Shown: one piece after another, positions 34,927 through 43,833 of the stretch
How positions within the stretch are numbered: position 1 is the stretch's first letter
How the letters are laid out: each line of letters begins with the position of its first letter
Assembly: GCF_031624395.1 (NCBI RefSeq)
Contig: NZ_JAMQON010000004.1
Location: forward strand, 114,893-178,892
Reading direction: 5' to 3'
DNA length: 64,000 bases
DNA from: Halomicroarcula saliterrae
GTDB taxonomy: Archaea; Halobacteriota; Halobacteria; Halobacteriales; Haloarculaceae
Notes under the pieces: model-generated
What the model was told of the DNA's origin: nothing
Databases searched by the model: none
What the model saw: only the letters and a program-made list of their open reading frames with translations
Position numbers and translations under genes: made by a program

Positions 34927-35013
34927 CAACGGGGTAACGCCAGCGCACTGGAGGGGGCGCTGGCAACGGGAGTAGTGTCAGCGCAGTCAGAGGCAAGGAC
35001 AGGGGCGCTGACA
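34920..35013. repeat. Array of five alternating GCGCTG half-sites
   Basis: Half-sites alternate in orientation: GCGCTGACA at 34920-34928, GCCAGCGC at 34939-34946, GCGCTGGC at 34957-34964, TGTCAGCGC at 34976-34984 and GCGCTGACA at 35005-35013. The first four spacings are 18-19 bp, then 29 bp. They also read as an imperfect 37-bp tandem repeat that overlaps the end of the regulator gene. Could be a multi-operator, a terminator pair or a repetitive element. Confidence 0.6.
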
Positions 35014-35118
35014 TCGGCGGAAGGCCGAAACGAGCGTGTCGGGACACGCGGGCAATCCGTTTGGTTTCCCCATGTTTGTGGTCTGGTGGGACCATCCTAT
35101 ACTTATTCGCTAATAGAT

Positions 35119-35135
35119 GTTACAGGGGCTGTAAC
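35119..35135. promoter_or_regulatory. Inverted repeat near carotenoid oxygenase promoter
   Basis: GTTACAG and CTGTAAC arms with a three-base spacer. A TATA-like ctatact lies about 20 bp upstream (near 35096-35105), so the repeat sits at the expected transcription start for the gene beginning at 35192. A repressor operator is a reasonable reading. Confidence 0.45.
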
Positions 35136-35191
35136 ACCCCCGGGGAAGACGCCGGCCACAGGCTCTTGGGCCCGGACCACCGATAGGCTAT

Positions 35192-36616
35192 GTGACATCT
35201 CCACACCGTCGCGGCTTCGAGACACAGCGCGAGGAGGTCACGAGCGAAGGACTCCCGGTCGAGGGAACGGTTCCGTCGTGGCTCGCGGGCCACTACGTCC
35301 AGAACGGCCCCGGGCAGTTCGAGGTGGGGGGCCGGACGCTCGGACACTGGTTCGACCCGCTGGCCATGGTCCGCGGGTTCCGCATCGACGATGGCGTCAG
35401 CTACACGAACAAGTTCGTCCGGAGCCGGGACTTCGCGTTCGCTCGCGACCGGGGCCGCGTGCGGACGCAGTTCCCCGGGACGCCGCCCGACCGCCCGGTG
35501 TGGACGCGGCTCCGGCAGGCCCTGACGGGGACGTTCCCGGACAACCCGGTCATCGGCGTGGCGCGAATCGACGGCGGGCTCGCCGCCATCACCGAATCGC
35601 CGGTCGCGCTGACGCTGGACCCCGAGACGCTCGCCACGACGGGCCGAATCGACCTCACCGAGGGGCTCGACGTCGACCTCACGCTCGGCCACCCCCACTA
35701 CGACCCCCGGCGGGAGACGCTCGTCAACCTCGGCGTGAGCTACGGTCGGGAGACGAGCTACACCCTGTTTCGACGGGACGGCGGCGCTGTCGAACCGACG
35801 GCGCGGGTCGCTTTCGACGACGCTCCCTACGTCCACTCGTTCGCCCTGACCGACCGCTACGCCGTCCTCCCGGCGATGCCGTTCGGCCTCGACACGACCG
35901 CACTGCTCACCGGGGCGCTCACCGGACGGACGTTCGTCGACGCCTTCGAGCGGTTCGACCGGGCGGGCGAGTTCGTCGTCGTCGACCGCGAGACCGGCAG
36001 CGTCGCGGCCCGCCCGCGCGTCGACCCGCTGTTCGTCTACCACCACGCTAACGCCTTTCCCGACGGCGACGAACTCGTCGTCGACCTCGTGGGCTACCGG
36101 GACCAGCGAGCCGTGACGGACCTGACCATCGCGAACCTCCGGAGCGACAGTCCATCGGTGCCACGCGGCGACCTCCAGCGCTATCGCCTCCCGCTCGACG
36201 GCGGGCGCGCGACCGGCGAGACCATCCGCGAGGGCCACATGGAGTTCCCCGTCATCGACTACCCGGGGACGCTCGGACGGCCCTACGACCGCGTCTACGT
36301 CGCCGAGACCGACCGGAACTCGCCGCTGCCGACCCGGCTGGCTCGCGTCACTGTCCCGGACGGCGAGGCGACGACGTGGGGCGAACCCGGCGTCTTTCCC
36401 GGCGAACCGATGTTCGTCAGCGCGCCCGCGACGGCCGACACCGAGGGCGCCGTCCTCTCGGTCGTGCTGGACGGCGAGACCGGCGGGTCGTTCCTGGTCG
36501 TCCTCGACGCGACGACGATGAGCGAGCTCGCGCGGGCGCCGCTGCCCCACCGGCTCCCCTACGGTTTCCACGGGCAGTTCTACGCCGCCGACGGCCCCGT
36601 CAGGAGCATGGCATGA
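35192..36616 (+). CDS. Carotenoid oxygenase family protein
   Basis: A 474-residue carotenoid cleavage oxygenase. Four iron-binding His are visible at expected places: HPHYD around residue 168, YVHSFALTD near 210, YHHANAF near 284 and YGFHGQF near the C terminus. The family cleaves carotenoids with O2. In haloarchaea retinal is usually made by Brp/Blh, so this protein may make other apocarotenoids or add to retinal supply. Start at GTG 35192. An inverted repeat upstream may regulate it. Confidence 0.88.
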   Translation: MTSPHRRGFETQREEVTSEGLPVEGTVPSWLAGHYVQNGPGQFEVGGRTLGHWFDPLAMVRGFRIDDGVSYTNKFVRSRDFAFARDRGRVRTQFPGTPPDRPVWTRLRQALTGTFPDNPVIGVARIDGGLAAITESPVALTLDPETLATTGRIDLTEGLDVDLTLGHPHYDPRRETLVNLGVSYGRETSYTLFRRDGGAVEPTARVAFDDAPYVHSFALTDRYAVLPAMPFGLDTTALLTGALTGRTFVDAFERFDRAGEFVVVDRETGSVAARPRVDPLFVYHHANAFPDGDELVVDLVGYRDQRAVTDLTIANLRSDSPSVPRGDLQRYRLPLDGGRATGETIREGHMEFPVIDYPGTLGRPYDRVYVAETDRNSPLPTRLARVTVPDGEATTWGEPGVFPGEPMFVSAPATADTEGAVLSVVLDGETGGSFLVVLDATTMSELARAPLPHRLPYGFHGQFYAADGPVRSMA

Positions 36617-36661
36617 CTCCCCCGGGCGAACATTAAGTACCCGGCACTCCTTCGTTCTGAT

Positions 36662-36895
36662 ATGTCACCGCCCGGGCGTGAAGTCCAGTACACGGAATCG
36701 GACGTCATCGAGGTGTTCAAAGACCGGGGCGACTACGCCGAGCCGCTGACAGCGAAGGAGATCGCTGACCGGCTGGGCTGTTCGCGACGGACGGCGCTGA
36801 ACAAGCTCCACGACCTGGAAGCCGAGACGGATATCACCAGCAAGAAAGTCGGCGGGCGCTCGCGAGTGTGGTGGATTCCGGTCCGAACCGACTGA
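36662..36895 (+). CDS. Small winged-helix DNA-binding protein (77 residues)
   Basis: A single winged-helix domain. The recognition region is TAKEIADRLGCSRRTALNKL, followed by a wing with KKVGGRSRVWW. The same RVWW motif is found in the first domain of the Bat-like regulator at 58221-60044. ATG 36662 follows a short gap after the carotenoid oxygenase gene and precedes the ASST-like gene, so it may control either. Confidence 0.7.
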   Translation: MSPPGREVQYTESDVIEVFKDRGDYAEPLTAKEIADRLGCSRRTALNKLHDLEAETDITSKKVGGRSRVWWIPVRTD

Positions 36896-36947
36896 CGATG
36901 GCCGGCAGCGACGTGACAGCGACATCACAGCCGCGTGGCCAGCCCAC

Positions 36948-38351
36948 ATGAACCCGAGGGCACTGCTGTCCACACGGCGGCTCAGGGTCGTGTTCGCGCT
37001 GGCGACAGTGTTTTTCACGCTCGTGCTCGCCGGCGGCTACGTGACCGCGCAGGCCGGCGCGAATCAGGCCGGAAGCGGCTCGGTAGTCGAAGCGGACCCG
37101 AACAACGGGACGAGCGAGCGGGTCGTCCCGCCCCGGGACAACATCACCGTCGTCTCGACCGACTCGACTGCGTTTATCACCAACGAGGGCGACGGCCCGC
37201 GAAAGCGGGCGGAGCTGGTCGCCTTCGCACCGAACGGCAGCATCTACTACCGCAACGAGACCCACACGCGCTACTGGGACGTCGACCCCGTCGAGGGGAC
37301 CGACGCGACCGTCGAGTATCTCTACTCCGACCACCTCACGCCCGACGAGTGTCACTCCGGGAGCGTCTGTACCCGTAACGGGGTCGAGCGGGTGAACCTG
37401 ACCACCGGCAACGTCACCGAGATATACGCCCGCATCACCCCGGGGAAACACTCGACGCGGTGGCACGACGCCGACCGCATCGGCGAGGACCGCCTGCTGG
37501 TGGCCGACATCGCTCAGGACCGTGCGTTCGTCGTCAACACCACCAGCGAGCGAGTCACCTGGTCGTGGGACGCCCAGACGGACTTCGATACGGCCAGCGG
37601 TGGTCCGTACCCCGAGGACTGGACGCACATCAACGACGTCGAGTACGTCGAACTCGACGGCCGGGAAACGGTGATGGTGAGCGTGCGCAACCAGGACCAG
37701 GTCGTCTTCGTCGACATGGAGACCGGGCTGCGCGAGAACTGGACGCTCGGCAGCGATGGCGACCACGACACGCTGTACGAGCAGCACAACCCCGACTACA
37801 TCCCCGCGGAACGCGGCGGCCCGGCGGTCCTCGTCGCCGACTCCGAGAACGGCCGCGTCGTCGAGTACCAGCGCCAAAACGGCTCCTGGGAACAGTCCTG
37901 GGAGTGGCGCGACCAGCGGCTGACGTGGGTCCGTGACGCCGACCGCCTCCCGAACGGCCACACGCTGCTGACCGACTCGAACGGCGACCGCGTCCTCGAA
38001 GTCGACGAAGACGCCGAGGTCGTCTGGGAGACCACCGTCGGCTTCCCCTACGAGTCCGAACGGCTGGGCACCGGCGACGAGAGCACGGGCGGGCGAAGCG
38101 CCGCCGCGCTCGGGCTCCCGGACCACGTCCCGAACGCCTCGGACCGCACCGCGGTCGAGGAGGCGACGACCCTGCTCCCGAAGTCGCTCGTCAACAGCGT
38201 CGCCTACCTGCTGCCGAGCTGGGTCGGCACCGTCGAGCTGCTGGCCGCGTTCGGCCTGCTGGTCGTCCTGACGCTGTGGACTGTCGTCGAGTGGCGTCGG
38301 CGCGCCTTCGAAGTGCATTTGCAGTGGCCCTTCCAGATACGTAATCGATGA
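36948..38351 (+). CDS. Arylsulfotransferase-like membrane-anchored protein, paralogue
   Basis: A 467-residue paralogue of 32467-33867 with the same layout: signal-anchor near residues 10-30, extracellular propeller and C-terminal helices near residues 425-445. Matching motifs include WHDADRIGED, DWTHINDVEYV, EQHNPDYIPAERGGPAVLVA and LPNGHTLLTD. Its stop overlaps the start of the GT-C gene (ATGA). Coupling to a glycosyltransferase suggests sulfation or processing of a surface glycan; the substrate is unknown. Confidence 0.78.
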   Translation: MNPRALLSTRRLRVVFALATVFFTLVLAGGYVTAQAGANQAGSGSVVEADPNNGTSERVVPPRDNITVVSTDSTAFITNEGDGPRKRAELVAFAPNGSIYYRNETHTRYWDVDPVEGTDATVEYLYSDHLTPDECHSGSVCTRNGVERVNLTTGNVTEIYARITPGKHSTRWHDADRIGEDRLLVADIAQDRAFVVNTTSERVTWSWDAQTDFDTASGGPYPEDWTHINDVEYVELDGRETVMVSVRNQDQVVFVDMETGLRENWTLGSDGDHDTLYEQHNPDYIPAERGGPAVLVADSENGRVVEYQRQNGSWEQSWEWRDQRLTWVRDADRLPNGHTLLTDSNGDRVLEVDEDAEVVWETTVGFPYESERLGTGDESTGGRSAAALGLPDHVPNASDRTAVEEATTLLPKSLVNSVAYLLPSWVGTVELLAAFGLLVVLTLWTVVEWRRRAFEVHLQWPFQIRNR

Positions 38352-39970
38352 CCGGTTCCCACCTCGTCGAGGGGCTCTGCGAGCGGCTGCCGGCGTCACC
38401 GCTGGGTCGCGGCGACGCCCGCTGGCTCGGCTGGCCGCTCGCGGTGGGGCTCGCCGTCGCCGCGCTGTACGTCGCGACGAACGACTACCCGGCCTACGGC
38501 TCGGGGCTGTACACCCTGACGGCCGACACCGTTCGGGCGAACGGCTACGCGCTCCCGGCGACGGTGCCACACTACGGTCCCGAGGGCGTGCCCTTCGCCT
38601 ATCCGCCGCTCATGTTCTACGTCCTCGCGGTGTTGCGTGACCTCGGTGTGGGGGCCTTCGCGATGGCGCTGTATCTCCCCCCGCTGGTCACCGTCACGGC
38701 GCTCGTGCCGGCGTACCTGCTGGGCCGTGACGCGATAGGCGACCGCCGGGCCGGAACCGCCGTGGCGCTGCTCGTCGTCCTGAACCCGCAGGTCCTGGAG
38801 TGGCACGTAAGCGCCGGCGGGCTCGTCCGCGCGCCGGCGTTCGTGTTCGCGCTCTGGGGCAGCTACGCCGCGCTCCGGATCTTCCGTGACAGCGACCCCG
38901 AGTGGGTCCCGGTGGGGCTGCTCGCGGTGGCGCTGGTCGCACACACGCATCCGACTTACACCATCTTCACCGTCGCGACCTACCTCGTGTTCTGGGCCGG
39001 CTACGACCGCTCGCTGATCGGGCTGGGGCGTGGCGCCGTCGTCGGCCTCGGCGCGCTCGCGCTGGCGACGCCGTGGCTGTGGACCGTGGTGCGCTACCAC
39101 GGCGTCTCGGTGTTTGCCGGCGCCGCGGGCACACACGGCGGCCTCCTCGGCGGCGTCTACCGGCTCCGCAGGTGGGGGCTGACCTGGAGCGTCCTGCCAC
39201 TGGTCGCGGCCGTCGGGTTGCTGGCGACGGACCGCCGCGTACTGGGGGGCTGGACCGTCGTCGTCTGGTTGCTGTTCGCCCAGCCGCGCTTTACCTACGC
39301 CGTCGGGGCGGTGGCGGTGGTCGCCGCCGTCGCCGAACTCGCCGAGCGGGGATACGTCGACAGAGTCGCGGCGCTCGTCGACCGAGGCCGCTCCGCTCCC
39401 GGGGCCCTCGACCGACCCGACGTCGGGACGGCGCGGGTTGTCGTCGCCGCGATGGTGGTCCTCTCGGTGGTCGGAGCGAGCGGCGTCGGCTACGCCTTTG
39501 CCGGTCCCGGCGACGGGACGACGCCGGAGTTCGTCGACGGCGCCGACGTCGCGGCGATGGAGTGGGCCGCCGCCGAGACTCCTGAAAACGCCACCTTCGT
39601 CGTCTGGGGCGACGCCGCCGAGTGGTTCCCCGTCGTCGCCGACCGGCCCATCCTCGTCTCGCCGTGGGGCGCCGAGTGGCGCGGCCCGGACACCTACGGT
39701 CCCCACCTCGACGCGTTCACCGACGGCTCGGTCTGTGAGAACGCGAGCTGTGCCGAGCGGGCGATGGCGTCCGTCGACGCCCGCCCCGACTACGTCTACC
39801 TGCCCCGCGGGGGGTACACGGTCCGGGGCGACCACCACTGGGCCGACGGCTCGCTGGTCCGGTCGTTCGAGAACCACTCGCGCTACGAGCGGGCCTTCGA
39901 GAACGACGGGGTGGTCATCTTCCGCCGGACTAGCGCCAGCGGTCAGTCAACGAACGCCAGCTATCGGTGA
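38348..39970 (+). CDS. GT-C-like glycosyltransferase membrane protein
   Basis: A 540-residue protein with about eleven helices in its first 390 residues and a soluble C-terminal domain of about 150 residues. Features of GT-C enzymes include an early extracellular loop with acidic residues (TNDYPAYGSG) and a conserved helix pair with HTHPTYTIF. Such enzymes add sugars from lipid carriers outside the membrane. It is coupled to the ASST-like protein. Its last 41 bp overlap the convergent PAP2 gene. Confidence 0.72.
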   Translation: MTGSHLVEGLCERLPASPLGRGDARWLGWPLAVGLAVAALYVATNDYPAYGSGLYTLTADTVRANGYALPATVPHYGPEGVPFAYPPLMFYVLAVLRDLGVGAFAMALYLPPLVTVTALVPAYLLGRDAIGDRRAGTAVALLVVLNPQVLEWHVSAGGLVRAPAFVFALWGSYAALRIFRDSDPEWVPVGLLAVALVAHTHPTYTIFTVATYLVFWAGYDRSLIGLGRGAVVGLGALALATPWLWTVVRYHGVSVFAGAAGTHGGLLGGVYRLRRWGLTWSVLPLVAAVGLLATDRRVLGGWTVVVWLLFAQPRFTYAVGAVAVVAAVAELAERGYVDRVAALVDRGRSAPGALDRPDVGTARVVVAAMVVLSVVGASGVGYAFAGPGDGTTPEFVDGADVAAMEWAAAETPENATFVVWGDAAEWFPVVADRPILVSPWGAEWRGPDTYGPHLDAFTDGSVCENASCAERAMASVDARPDYVYLPRGGYTVRGDHHWADGSLVRSFENHSRYERAFENDGVVIFRRTSASGQSTNASYR

Positions 39971-40781
39971 GTGAGCCGAGCCGGTCGAACATCGGTCCGA
40001 CGCGGGCCGAGGAGACGACCCAGACGCTGAAGGCGGCGAGCAGGCTGCCCGCGACCACGTCGGTCGCCCAGTGGATGCCAAGCACCATCGTCGAGAGCAC
40101 GATGCTCGCCGCGAGGAAGACGGCGACCGGCGTCCACTTCGGGAACGTCTCGTGGTCCCGAATCGCCAGCAGGGCGACGGTCACCGAGAGGGAGGTGTGC
40201 AGCGACGGGAAGACGTTCGTGTTGGCGTTGACCTCGCTCGTGAGCAACTGGAACCGCGGGAGCGTATCGAACAGCAGCGGCTCGACGAGCGCCGGCATGT
40301 AGTTGCGCGGGCCGTAGGCAATAAAGAGCAGGTAACACACCATCCCGATAGTGTAGTTGATGGCGTAGGCGACGGCCGTCTGTCGGAGGAGCCGTCGCTC
40401 GGCGGCGAGCATACCCGCAAGCAGCGGGAAGACGAGCAGGAACGCGTAGCCGTAGACGTACACGTAGCCGAAATACAGCGTCAGCCAGCCGGGGACTATC
40501 GACTGGATGGTCGCGACGGCCGTCCCTTCGAGGGTGTATATCAGCCGCGTGATGTTGACGCCGATTATCCACGAGAGGTCGACGCCGGTGGTACGGACGC
40601 GGCTGTTTATCGCGAGCACCACCACGAGCAACCCTATCGGTTTCGCTGCCATACGGAGCCGCGCCGGGAGCTCGCTCGCGGCGGCCCGGAGCCGACCCCG
40701 GCCAACGACGACGGTCAGCGATACCGTCAACAGCAGGGAGAGCACCGCGACGACTTCCAGGAAGACGGCGACGACACCCAT
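39930..40781 (-). CDS. PAP2-family phosphatase, inositol-phosphotransferase-like
   Basis: A 283-residue membrane protein with six helices. The catalytic C2 and C3 motifs are visible: NVFPSLHTSLS around residue 195 and LGIHWATDVVAG near 235, with the nucleophile His in the latter. It resembles the AUR1/inositol phosphoryl-transfer branch of PAP2 enzymes in helix pattern. The 3' end overlaps the convergent glycosyltransferase gene by 41 bp. It may remove phosphate from lipid carriers or transfer head groups; exact substrate unknown. Confidence 0.78.
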   Translation of the reverse strand: MGVVAVFLEVVAVLSLLLTVSLTVVVGRGRLRAAASELPARLRMAAKPIGLLVVVLAINSRVRTTGVDLSWIIGVNITRLIYTLEGTAVATIQSIVPGWLTLYFGYVYVYGYAFLLVFPLLAGMLAAERRLLRQTAVAYAINYTIGMVCYLLFIAYGPRNYMPALVEPLLFDTLPRFQLLTSEVNANTNVFPSLHTSLSVTVALLAIRDHETFPKWTPVAVFLAASIVLSTMVLGIHWATDVVAGSLLAAFSVWVVSSARVGPMFDRLGSLTDSWRSLTDRWR

Positions 40782-40783
40782 CG

Positions 40784-42565
40784 TTAGGAGCGAAGGAGCT
40801 GCATCTGTTCGTTGTACCGGTATCCGGCCGCGCGGAACGCCTCACGGGCCCGTTCGGCGTCGACTGCCCCGTCGCTCCCGAGAAACTCGATAACGGGGTC
40901 CGACACAGACCAGGCGAGGTCCGAGGGGAGCCAGGAACTCCCGGCCAGCGGGCTGACGGCGGGGTCGACGTAGCCGTCGAACACCGACTCTGCGAGCGCG
41001 GCCCGGTCCACCAGTCTGGAGACGATGTTCCGAAAGCGCGGGTTCGTCAGCGGCGACCGGCGGGTGTTGAACCCGAGGTAGTAGAACGCCCCACTGCGGT
41101 CGATGTTGAGCGAGACGTCCTCCGCGACCCCGATTCTCGACGTGAGGTCGGGACCCACGCCGCGCGCGGTCACGTCGGCCTCGCCGTCCACGACGAGATT
41201 GACGGCCGAGGAGTCCGAGCCGATGAAACGCAGCTCGAACTCCTCGAAGGGAATCCCACCGCTGAGGTCGCTCGGGACCCCTGTTTCGTCCTCCCGCTCG
41301 ACGAAGTGGTCGTCGAACCGCTCCAGCAGGAGCGACTGGCCACGCGTCACCGAGCGGAAGGCAAGCGGACCGCTCCCGATGGGCGGGATGTTCTGGTTTA
41401 CGAGCGCGTCAGTCGTCGTCACGCCGACGTCGACACCGCTGAGCGTCGCCTTGTCCGTGCGGTCGCTCCAGATGTGCCGGGGTAACACGGGCACGGTGAG
41501 CACCCGGCGCGCGACCTGCCGGCTGCAGTCGGTAAACTGGATGCGAAGCGTCAGGTCGTCGACGGCGGTCGCGTCCTCGACGAGCGACGAGCGGCCCCGG
41601 AAGCGGAACGTGGGGACGGTCTCGTCGAGCGCGCCCAGCGAGGTGTCGCGCAACAACCGGTAGGTGAAGGCGGCGTCCGAAGCGGTCAGGCGCTCGGCGT
41701 CGTGCCACGTGAGGTCCTCGCGCAGCGTCACCTCGAGTTCGAGCGGGTCCTCGCCAGTCCACTCCCAGTTCGCGGCCGCCCAGGGGTAGAGCGTGCCCCG
41801 GTAGCGGTGGGCGAGCGAATCGTACAGCAGGTCGGTCACGTCGCCCGGCCCGCGGTACGTCGACATCAGCGGGTTCAGGTTCCGCATCGGCCGGTCGTCC
41901 GGCGTCGTCGCGCGGAGCGTCGTCGCCGACGGGTCGGTGCGGTTCAGCGACAGCAGGTTCACCGGCGTCGGGTCGAACACGCCCGACCACCCCGTGAACT
42001 GGTCGGTGCGCGCGGCCCTGATGACGTTCGGGAACCCGAGCACCACGAACGGACACTCCTGGACGACCCGGCGCTGGATGCGGGTCACGGTCTCGGTTCG
42101 GTCGGTGCCGGTCTCCCGGCGCTGCTGTTCCAGCAGGTCGTCCATCGAGAGATTGGTGTAGCCAAAGGGGTTCTGCATCCCGGACTCGACCGAATACGTG
42201 GAGTGCAACAGCGGGTAGAACGCGTCCGGGTCCGCGAACTCACCCGGATACTGTCCGACGAACACGTCGAACTGATGGTTGGTGAGCGTCTGTCGGTAGA
42301 GCTCCTCTGCGGTCATCGGCTGGATGCTGGCCTGGATGCCCGCGGCCTCGAACCACGCCGACACCTGGCGCGCAATCGCGATAGCGTACGGGTCCTGATC
42401 CACCGGAAGCGTCTTGATCGAAAACGAGACAGTAGTCGGTCGGCTCCGACTGACGAGGGCGCGTATCTTGCTGAGACAGCCGCTCGTCGCGGCAATCCCC
42501 GCGGTGAGACCTGTCAGTGCGGACCGACGGGTGACCCCGATATCACCACCGGAACGGGTCTCCAT
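40784..42565 (-). CDS. Family 5 solute-binding lipoprotein with apparent circular permutation
   Basis: A 593-residue exported protein with a Tat-like TRRSALTGL lead and a lipobox TSGC at Cys30. Residues about 44-196 (FEAAGIQASI..., FDVFVGQYPGEFADPDAFYPLL, then QRRVVQECPFVVLG) match the C-terminal part of DppA-type binding proteins. Residues about 215-593 match the N-terminal and middle parts (LEVTLREDLTWHDAERLTASD, then PIGSGPLAFRSVTRGQSLLLE), ending at EAFRAAGYR where the normal C-terminal part would begin. The order is therefore circularly permuted. No permease or ATPase is adjacent. A peptide or nickel-type ligand is typical for the family. Confidence 0.8.
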   Translation of the reverse strand: METRSGGDIGVTRRSALTGLTAGIAATSGCLSKIRALVSRSRPTTVSFSIKTLPVDQDPYAIAIARQVSAWFEAAGIQASIQPMTAEELYRQTLTNHQFDVFVGQYPGEFADPDAFYPLLHSTYSVESGMQNPFGYTNLSMDDLLEQQRRETGTDRTETVTRIQRRVVQECPFVVLGFPNVIRAARTDQFTGWSGVFDPTPVNLLSLNRTDPSATTLRATTPDDRPMRNLNPLMSTYRGPGDVTDLLYDSLAHRYRGTLYPWAAANWEWTGEDPLELEVTLREDLTWHDAERLTASDAAFTYRLLRDTSLGALDETVPTFRFRGRSSLVEDATAVDDLTLRIQFTDCSRQVARRVLTVPVLPRHIWSDRTDKATLSGVDVGVTTTDALVNQNIPPIGSGPLAFRSVTRGQSLLLERFDDHFVEREDETGVPSDLSGGIPFEEFELRFIGSDSSAVNLVVDGEADVTARGVGPDLTSRIGVAEDVSLNIDRSGAFYYLGFNTRRSPLTNPRFRNIVSRLVDRAALAESVFDGYVDPAVSPLAGSSWLPSDLAWSVSDPVIEFLGSDGAVDAERAREAFRAAGYRYNEQMQLLRS

Positions 42566-42618
42566 TACTGTAGGTGTTTAGCTCATGATATAACAGCCCT
42601 GTGTTTGTCACCGAGCGG

Positions 42619-43800
42619 TCACAGGAATCCGAACAGGGGGGCAACCAGCCCCCAGACCCACACAGCGGCGCCAACGAGGGTGTACAGCGACCGCCGGTCG
42701 CCCCCGCCTGCGACGAGCAGTCCGAGCCCGGCCGCGACGAGCAGTCGGTGTTGCAGTATCGGGTTCGGTGGGACCACAGCGAGCATGGCGAACTCGAACG
42801 CGAACCCGAACGCGAGCCCGACGCCGGCGGCGGGGGCCGCGAGCCACGCGGGCAGGTCGGCGGCGTACCACACCACGGCGACCGGGAGCCCGACAGCCAG
42901 ACACGGGTACAGCAGCAACACGAACAGCTTCGGCGTCACCACCGGGATGGCGTCTTCCAGCCCGATGCCGACGGCCCGAATCGCCAGCGGGATGCCGGCG
43001 GCCAGCCCGAAGACGAGCAGCGTCTGGTTACGGCGGGTGGGCTGGGAGAGCCGCTCGTCGATGTCGGTCCACTCCTCCCGGGCTGTGATGCCAAAGAGCA
43101 GCGGGACCAGCGCGCTCACGACGACGACGATACCGCGGTCGAGCCCCCGGGCGTTTTGCCTGTGTCGCCGCTCGACGGCCCGGACGTCGCTCTCCTCGAA
43201 CTCGGACTCCAGCATGTCCGCCGTCCCCCGGACGTCGGTGACGGTGTGGCGGAGCCGGAACCAGTCCCAGTACTCGGAGTGGGCCTGCAGCGCCGTCCAC
43301 GACGACTCCTCGGAGGGGGCAAAGGCCCTGATGTGGTGGCGCGAGCCCAGATACGTGCCGACGTGGAGCTGGTACTGCTGTTTGAGCCAGCGGCCCTCGC
43401 CGTCGGACCGGGTTTCGACGTAGGTGTACCGCACCGAGCCGTGGGCGTGTTTCCAGTTCGAGACCGAGTCGCCGTTAGTGACGTCTATCTGTGCGCCCAG
43501 GGGCTGTCTGGTCGGTTTCGTCCGCTGCCACCCGTCCTCGACGTTCTCGCCCAGCAGCTCTCTGGCGGTCTCCGGGTCCTCGGTGACGAGAGCGTTCATC
43601 ACGAGCGTGCGTTCGTCGAACGTCTCGGAGCGGCTGGTGTAGGGCCACAGCCGGTCGCCGGTGTCCGCGACCTCGATCATCGTCTTCGACTGAGCGGCCT
43701 GCGGAGACCGCTCCGGGCCGTGACCCGCGACCGGCGCCGACAGCGGCCCGACGACGGCGAGAACGAACACGGCAATCACGATGGCGAAAGAACGCCGCAT
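42619..43800 (-). CDS. LssY-like exported domain with C-terminal membrane region
   Basis: A 393-residue protein with a signal peptide (residues 1-26), an extracellular domain and, from about residue 225, six hydrophobic segments. The first domain has GDGEGRWLKQQYQLHVGTYLGSRHHIRAF-like features: the RHH(I)RAF motif and the DRLWPYTSR start are close to the LssY C-terminal domain. The role of this domain is unknown; it is often found with PAP2 and membrane lipid genes. A PAP2 gene lies 1.8 kb away. Start at ATG 43800. Confidence 0.55.
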   Translation of the reverse strand: MRRSFAIVIAVFVLAVVGPLSAPVAGHGPERSPQAAQSKTMIEVADTGDRLWPYTSRSETFDERTLVMNALVTEDPETARELLGENVEDGWQRTKPTRQPLGAQIDVTNGDSVSNWKHAHGSVRYTYVETRSDGEGRWLKQQYQLHVGTYLGSRHHIRAFAPSEESSWTALQAHSEYWDWFRLRHTVTDVRGTADMLESEFEESDVRAVERRHRQNARGLDRGIVVVVSALVPLLFGITAREEWTDIDERLSQPTRRNQTLLVFGLAAGIPLAIRAVGIGLEDAIPVVTPKLFVLLLYPCLAVGLPVAVVWYAADLPAWLAAPAAGVGLAFGFAFEFAMLAVVPPNPILQHRLLVAAGLGLLVAGGGDRRSLYTLVGAAVWVWGLVAPLFGFL

Positions 43801-43833
43801 TAGTGTGGCAGCTACTACTCGACGAAGCGTTAA

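Noticed and set aside
35120..36571. A 483-residue open frame opposite the carotenoid oxygenase
   Set aside because: High G+C produces long antisense frames; the product is Arg/Val/Glu-rich with no domain, while the plus-strand gene has all iron-binding His.
36834..38570. A 578-residue open frame opposite the second arylsulfotransferase-like gene
   Set aside because: It is a shadow of the plus-strand coding sequence and shows no recognisable domain.
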